64,000 nt of DNA from Laburnicola sp. R22_1 (lineage: Eukaryota > Ascomycota > Dothideomycetes > Pleosporales > Didymosphaeriaceae), in NCBI GenBank assembly GCA_014281115.1, contig JACONQ010000018.1:992001-1056000 (forward strand), in the 5' to 3' direction. Below are positions 61,067 through 64,000 of the stretch, piece by piece. The notes under the pieces are model-generated. The model did not search any database, had not been told where the DNA came from, and saw only the letters and a list, made by a program, of their open reading frames with translations. A program made the translations under genes and the position numbers. Position 1 is the first letter of the stretch, and each line of letters starts with the position of its first letter.

Positions 61067-63539
61067 AGTTATTAATATAGGCTTTAAAGAGTTTAAGATA
61101 CTCTAAGGATATACTATATAAAGGCAAAATAGTAAGTGTAGATAAATCTTTAGTAAGGTTAATATAGTAATTAACGCCCTTTTAGTAAGATAAAAGGGCG
61201 TTAAAATTTAATTTTAAAAAATAGGCGGGCTCTACTATAGCGTATCCTAGCTAGAGGAGCGCTTATTCTATTTTAGTAAGTAGATTAGCTTAGAACTTAT
61301 TTTTTAGGCTATGCATCTTACTCTTATAGTTTTTAATAAGTTTAGCTAGCTTATAGAGGCTAGTATAACTAATAATTATATTAGACTTATACCTGCTGTT
61401 TAAAGCAAAGGCTATAGCGCTTACTATATTAATATTAAAGCTAGTAGCGTATAATTATTTCTGCGTTAGCGTCTAAATAAGTTCTAGAAGATTAGCTAAA
61501 TTCTATAGGGCTAGTAGGTCTACTAAACACAATTTATTATTAATTTTTTCTAAGTTCTATTTTTATATTAGTAATTTAGTAGGGTAGAAGAGAGCTAACC
61601 TAGATTATTCTAGCTAGAATAGTTTTAATTAAATAGTTAATTCTATAGGCAAGAGCTGCCTAATCTACGGATTAGCTTCTCTAGTAGAGTTATAGTCTTT
61701 AGGTCTAGGGCTAGAAGTAATACCTAAATTCTGCCGCATAATTTCTAGGGGCTAGTCTTACTAGTGGCTTCCTTAGATAGTAAGAATAGGGTAACTAATA
61801 GGCAATTTATTATCTAATAGTTCTTTATTTAAGAAAGGTAGCTCTTTAGTTTCTATGCTACTATTTTTATTAAAGTTATCCTTATAGCTTAGTTTCTAGT
61901 AAGCCTCTAAGTATATTCTAATAACTAAGATAGTAGGATTAGGAAGCTAGATAGAGATTTTCTGAAAGACGCTCTTATTAGCTTTTAAGAAGTAAGTCTT
62001 TTAATAGGTGTAGTTTTATTTTTCAAGTAGGCTATTCTATTAAGTAGTGTTATCCTAGTAAAAAGGATTAGGTAGAAGAAAAGTCTATAATAGGATAAGG
62101 TTACTAGGAAAGGTTAAATTCTTATTATCTTTCTAATAAAGGTGGTAATTCTAAGTATTAACTGGGCAGTTAGCTTGCGTAAAAGATTTCCTACTAATAA
62201 TAAGATTATGGTTCTTTATATTATAAAAAATAAACTATATAGTAAAGCTATATCTATTAATATTAAGCTAGGCTATAAAATAGATGTCTACTTTTACGCT
62301 TCTTTTCTCTATAAAGTTCTTAAGAGGGATTAGTATTTTTAGGTAAAGAAGTTTAGCTTTAAGCTATTTTTATACTACCTTTATATACCTTAACGTAATA
62401 AGGTTATAAGTGCTAGCACTAGTGTCTATTAAGGCTTATAACTTAAAAGCTAATTTTTAAAATATAATTTGCACTAGTATAACTAGCTAGGGGCCTCTAA
62501 ATAGTTTAGGAACCCTTACTATCTTACTACCTATAGGCAGCAATTTTAGTTTAGTATTTATGTTTTATAATTAAAATTATAGCTTATCTAGATTAATTAG
62601 TTTAGTAGCCTTTATATAAGCTACTAGGTTAAAGTAGTCTAGTAGCTTATATTTAAAGCCTTATTATCTAATAAATTACCTGCCTCTAAATTAGAGTAGT
62701 AGACAATACTAAGTTTATTTACATTAAGATTATTTACTAACTATATATTTACTTAAATAGCTGTCTTTTAAAAATAGTTATAGTAGCTTAAGTACTTATT
62801 CCCTATCTTGCTATATTAAAAACGAGTATTATACTTAATATACTATATTCTATTATAGTTATAGCGAGATAAGAAGAGAATAGTAAGTCTAAAGTAGAGT
62901 GCTTATTTTTTAGTTACTTTATATAAGAGCTTTAATCTAAAGAGTAGTACCTTAGAAGAGGTCTATATACGCGTCTAAAATAGGTTTATTATATTATTAT
63001 CTTAAAAAGAGTAGCTAGCTACGGCTATCTAGTTTTTACTTTCCAAGTAGGTACTATTAGAATCTTTTATCTCTCTTTAGAGTATTAACTTAAGACTTCT
63101 AGTTAACTTAAGTTATAATTTATTCTTTTATGTCCTTATATCTAGTTTATCCTTTCTAGCTAGACTTTTAAAAGCCTATAGAAATGTCTAGATGCTTATT
63201 CTATTAGAGAGAAAGAGCTTATAGAACTTTTTATGTGCCTATTAGGAAGTAAAAGAATTATAATAAGTTTTTTCTAGAAAATTAAAGAGTAAGTTAGGTC
63301 TATAATCTATCTAGAGGGCCTAATTTATTTAATACTAATTTCGCGTAGACTTTTAAGGCGCGCCTCTAAGGCAGCTAAGTATAGCTTTTATAAAGTTATC
63401 TTAATTTTTTATATAATTATTACTTTAGTAGTAGTTTATATTAATCTAAATTTTATTATATATATTCTCTTACTAATCTTTAATATTAGGGCTAGATTAA
63501 CCTCTTTTATAATACTTATTAATATTAGGTTCCTCCTAG
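61067..63539 (-). pseudogene. Family A copy F: upstream half of the C/F element
   Basis: Minus strand, co-linear with RT N-terminal part, protease and gag of copy A (inverse of 16640 down to 15931, then 6850 down to about 5060). Its edge (AATAT followed by AGTTATTAATATAGG) continues exactly what copy C ends with at 26658 when compared to copy A, so C and F are halves of one element. Gag homology stops near 63539. A 63-codon plus-strand frame at 62142-62333 is antisense noise. Confidence 0.75.
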
Positions 63540-64000
63540 GCAGGAGTATAAACTGCCTCCACTTATTTAGTTTTTAAGTGGCCCTACTGCGTTTAATTAC
63601 TGCGTTTTTTATTACGTTATAGCACCTATGTAATATTATATAATATAACGTCACGTGTGAGCGCTAAGCCCTAGGACTAGAGTGCGTTAAAGTTTTTTTA
63701 ACGTCTCCCTCTAGCTTCTAAGACAACTAACCCTATAACAATAACACCCTACCTGCCTGCTCACCCGCTGTGTTACTAGATAATTAATACCCACCTTTTA
63801 ACCTTTCGCTACATTACTAGATAATTAACTACTTAGAACTCCTAGACGCACGCTTTACTACTATAATATATAATTAATTGCGCGTGCGCCTACTTCTAAC
63901 ACTAAATAGTACCCTAACACTTTACTACCTTTACTCTACCTATTATCTATAAATATTCTATAGAATAAGCGCATACCTATATATGCCCTACGCTTTTAGT
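63540..64000. other. Start of another, unidentified insertion
   Basis: Sequence after the break in gag of copy F has no match elsewhere in the window. It starts with two small hairpins (GGCAG/CTGCC and CCACTT/AAGTGG) and contains TACTAGATAATTAA twice (63774 and 63815 region). RIP appears weaker here. The 5' end of C/F must lie beyond the window. Confidence 0.4.

Noticed and set aside
63540..63620. Helitron 3' end (hairpin near CTAG)
   Set aside because: Hairpin spacing and the CTRR end do not match, and the insertion is not between A and T.

Overview
This window is transposon-dense, AT-rich heterochromatin, most likely from a filamentous ascomycete (Pezizomycotina). I found no host gene, rRNA, tRNA or CRISPR array. 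Almost everything outside two islands shows the footprint of repeat-induced point mutation (RIP): C-to-T and G-to-A change on both strands, loss of CA/TG, floods of TA, and old reading frames studded with TAG/TAA. The GC-normal islands are a young Ty3/gypsy element (49034-55625) and a 365-bp retroposon (26020-26384). Element types (chromoviruses, Fot1/pogo, RIP) point to the Pezizomycotina; species cannot be read from this.

Layout. 1-2953: pre-existing relics (a long-TIR element, a MITE, a 185-bp tandem repeat). From 2954 to about 63539 the window is one nest, read from target-site duplications (TSDs), LTR pairs and rejoined frames. A chromovirus 'family A' copy A(+) starts at 2954; it is interrupted by a gypsy element 'B' (6856-15925, TSD CTAGC) and, in its 3' UTR at 21288, by a minus-strand copy C/F of the same family. 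C/F is split at 26658 by a third copy, family A copy B(+) (46860-61061, TSD AATAT), and resumes at 61067. The edge of copy B was hit by a poly-A-tailed insertion X (TSD of 11 bp, 26651 and 46852). X was invaded by gypsy element E (26718-45750), and E by chromovirus-like element D (35148-42127, TSD CACTTA). Copy B was also invaded by a Fot1/pogo DNA transposon (47586-56032, TSD TA), which was invaded by the young chromovirus (49034-55625, TSD TAAGC). The deepest chain is A > C/F > B > X > E > D.

How the parts work. The young chromovirus has Gag, then a -1-frame Pol (protease, RT, RNase H, integrase, chromodomain). Twelve stop codons, an RT catalytic D-to-N and an RNase H D-to-N disable it. It and family A carry an 11-nt sequence in the LTR exactly complementary to the site just inside the LTR, 1 nt from its end, the arrangement of Tf1-type self-priming; in family A the pair covaries between copies. 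Family A copy B has lost RT, RNase H and integrase but keeps LTRs and priming signals, so it looks non-autonomous.

Most unusual points: (i) the self-priming pairs; (ii) a five-copy retroposon family with one fixed 3' end, variable 5' truncation and 12-16 bp TSDs; (iii) long reading frames antisense to pol between pol and the 3' LTR in both D (cysteine-rich) and E (Pro/Ser/Thr/Gln-rich); (iv) a clean stratigraphy of nested insertions. All similarity statements are from reading motifs; no search was run.
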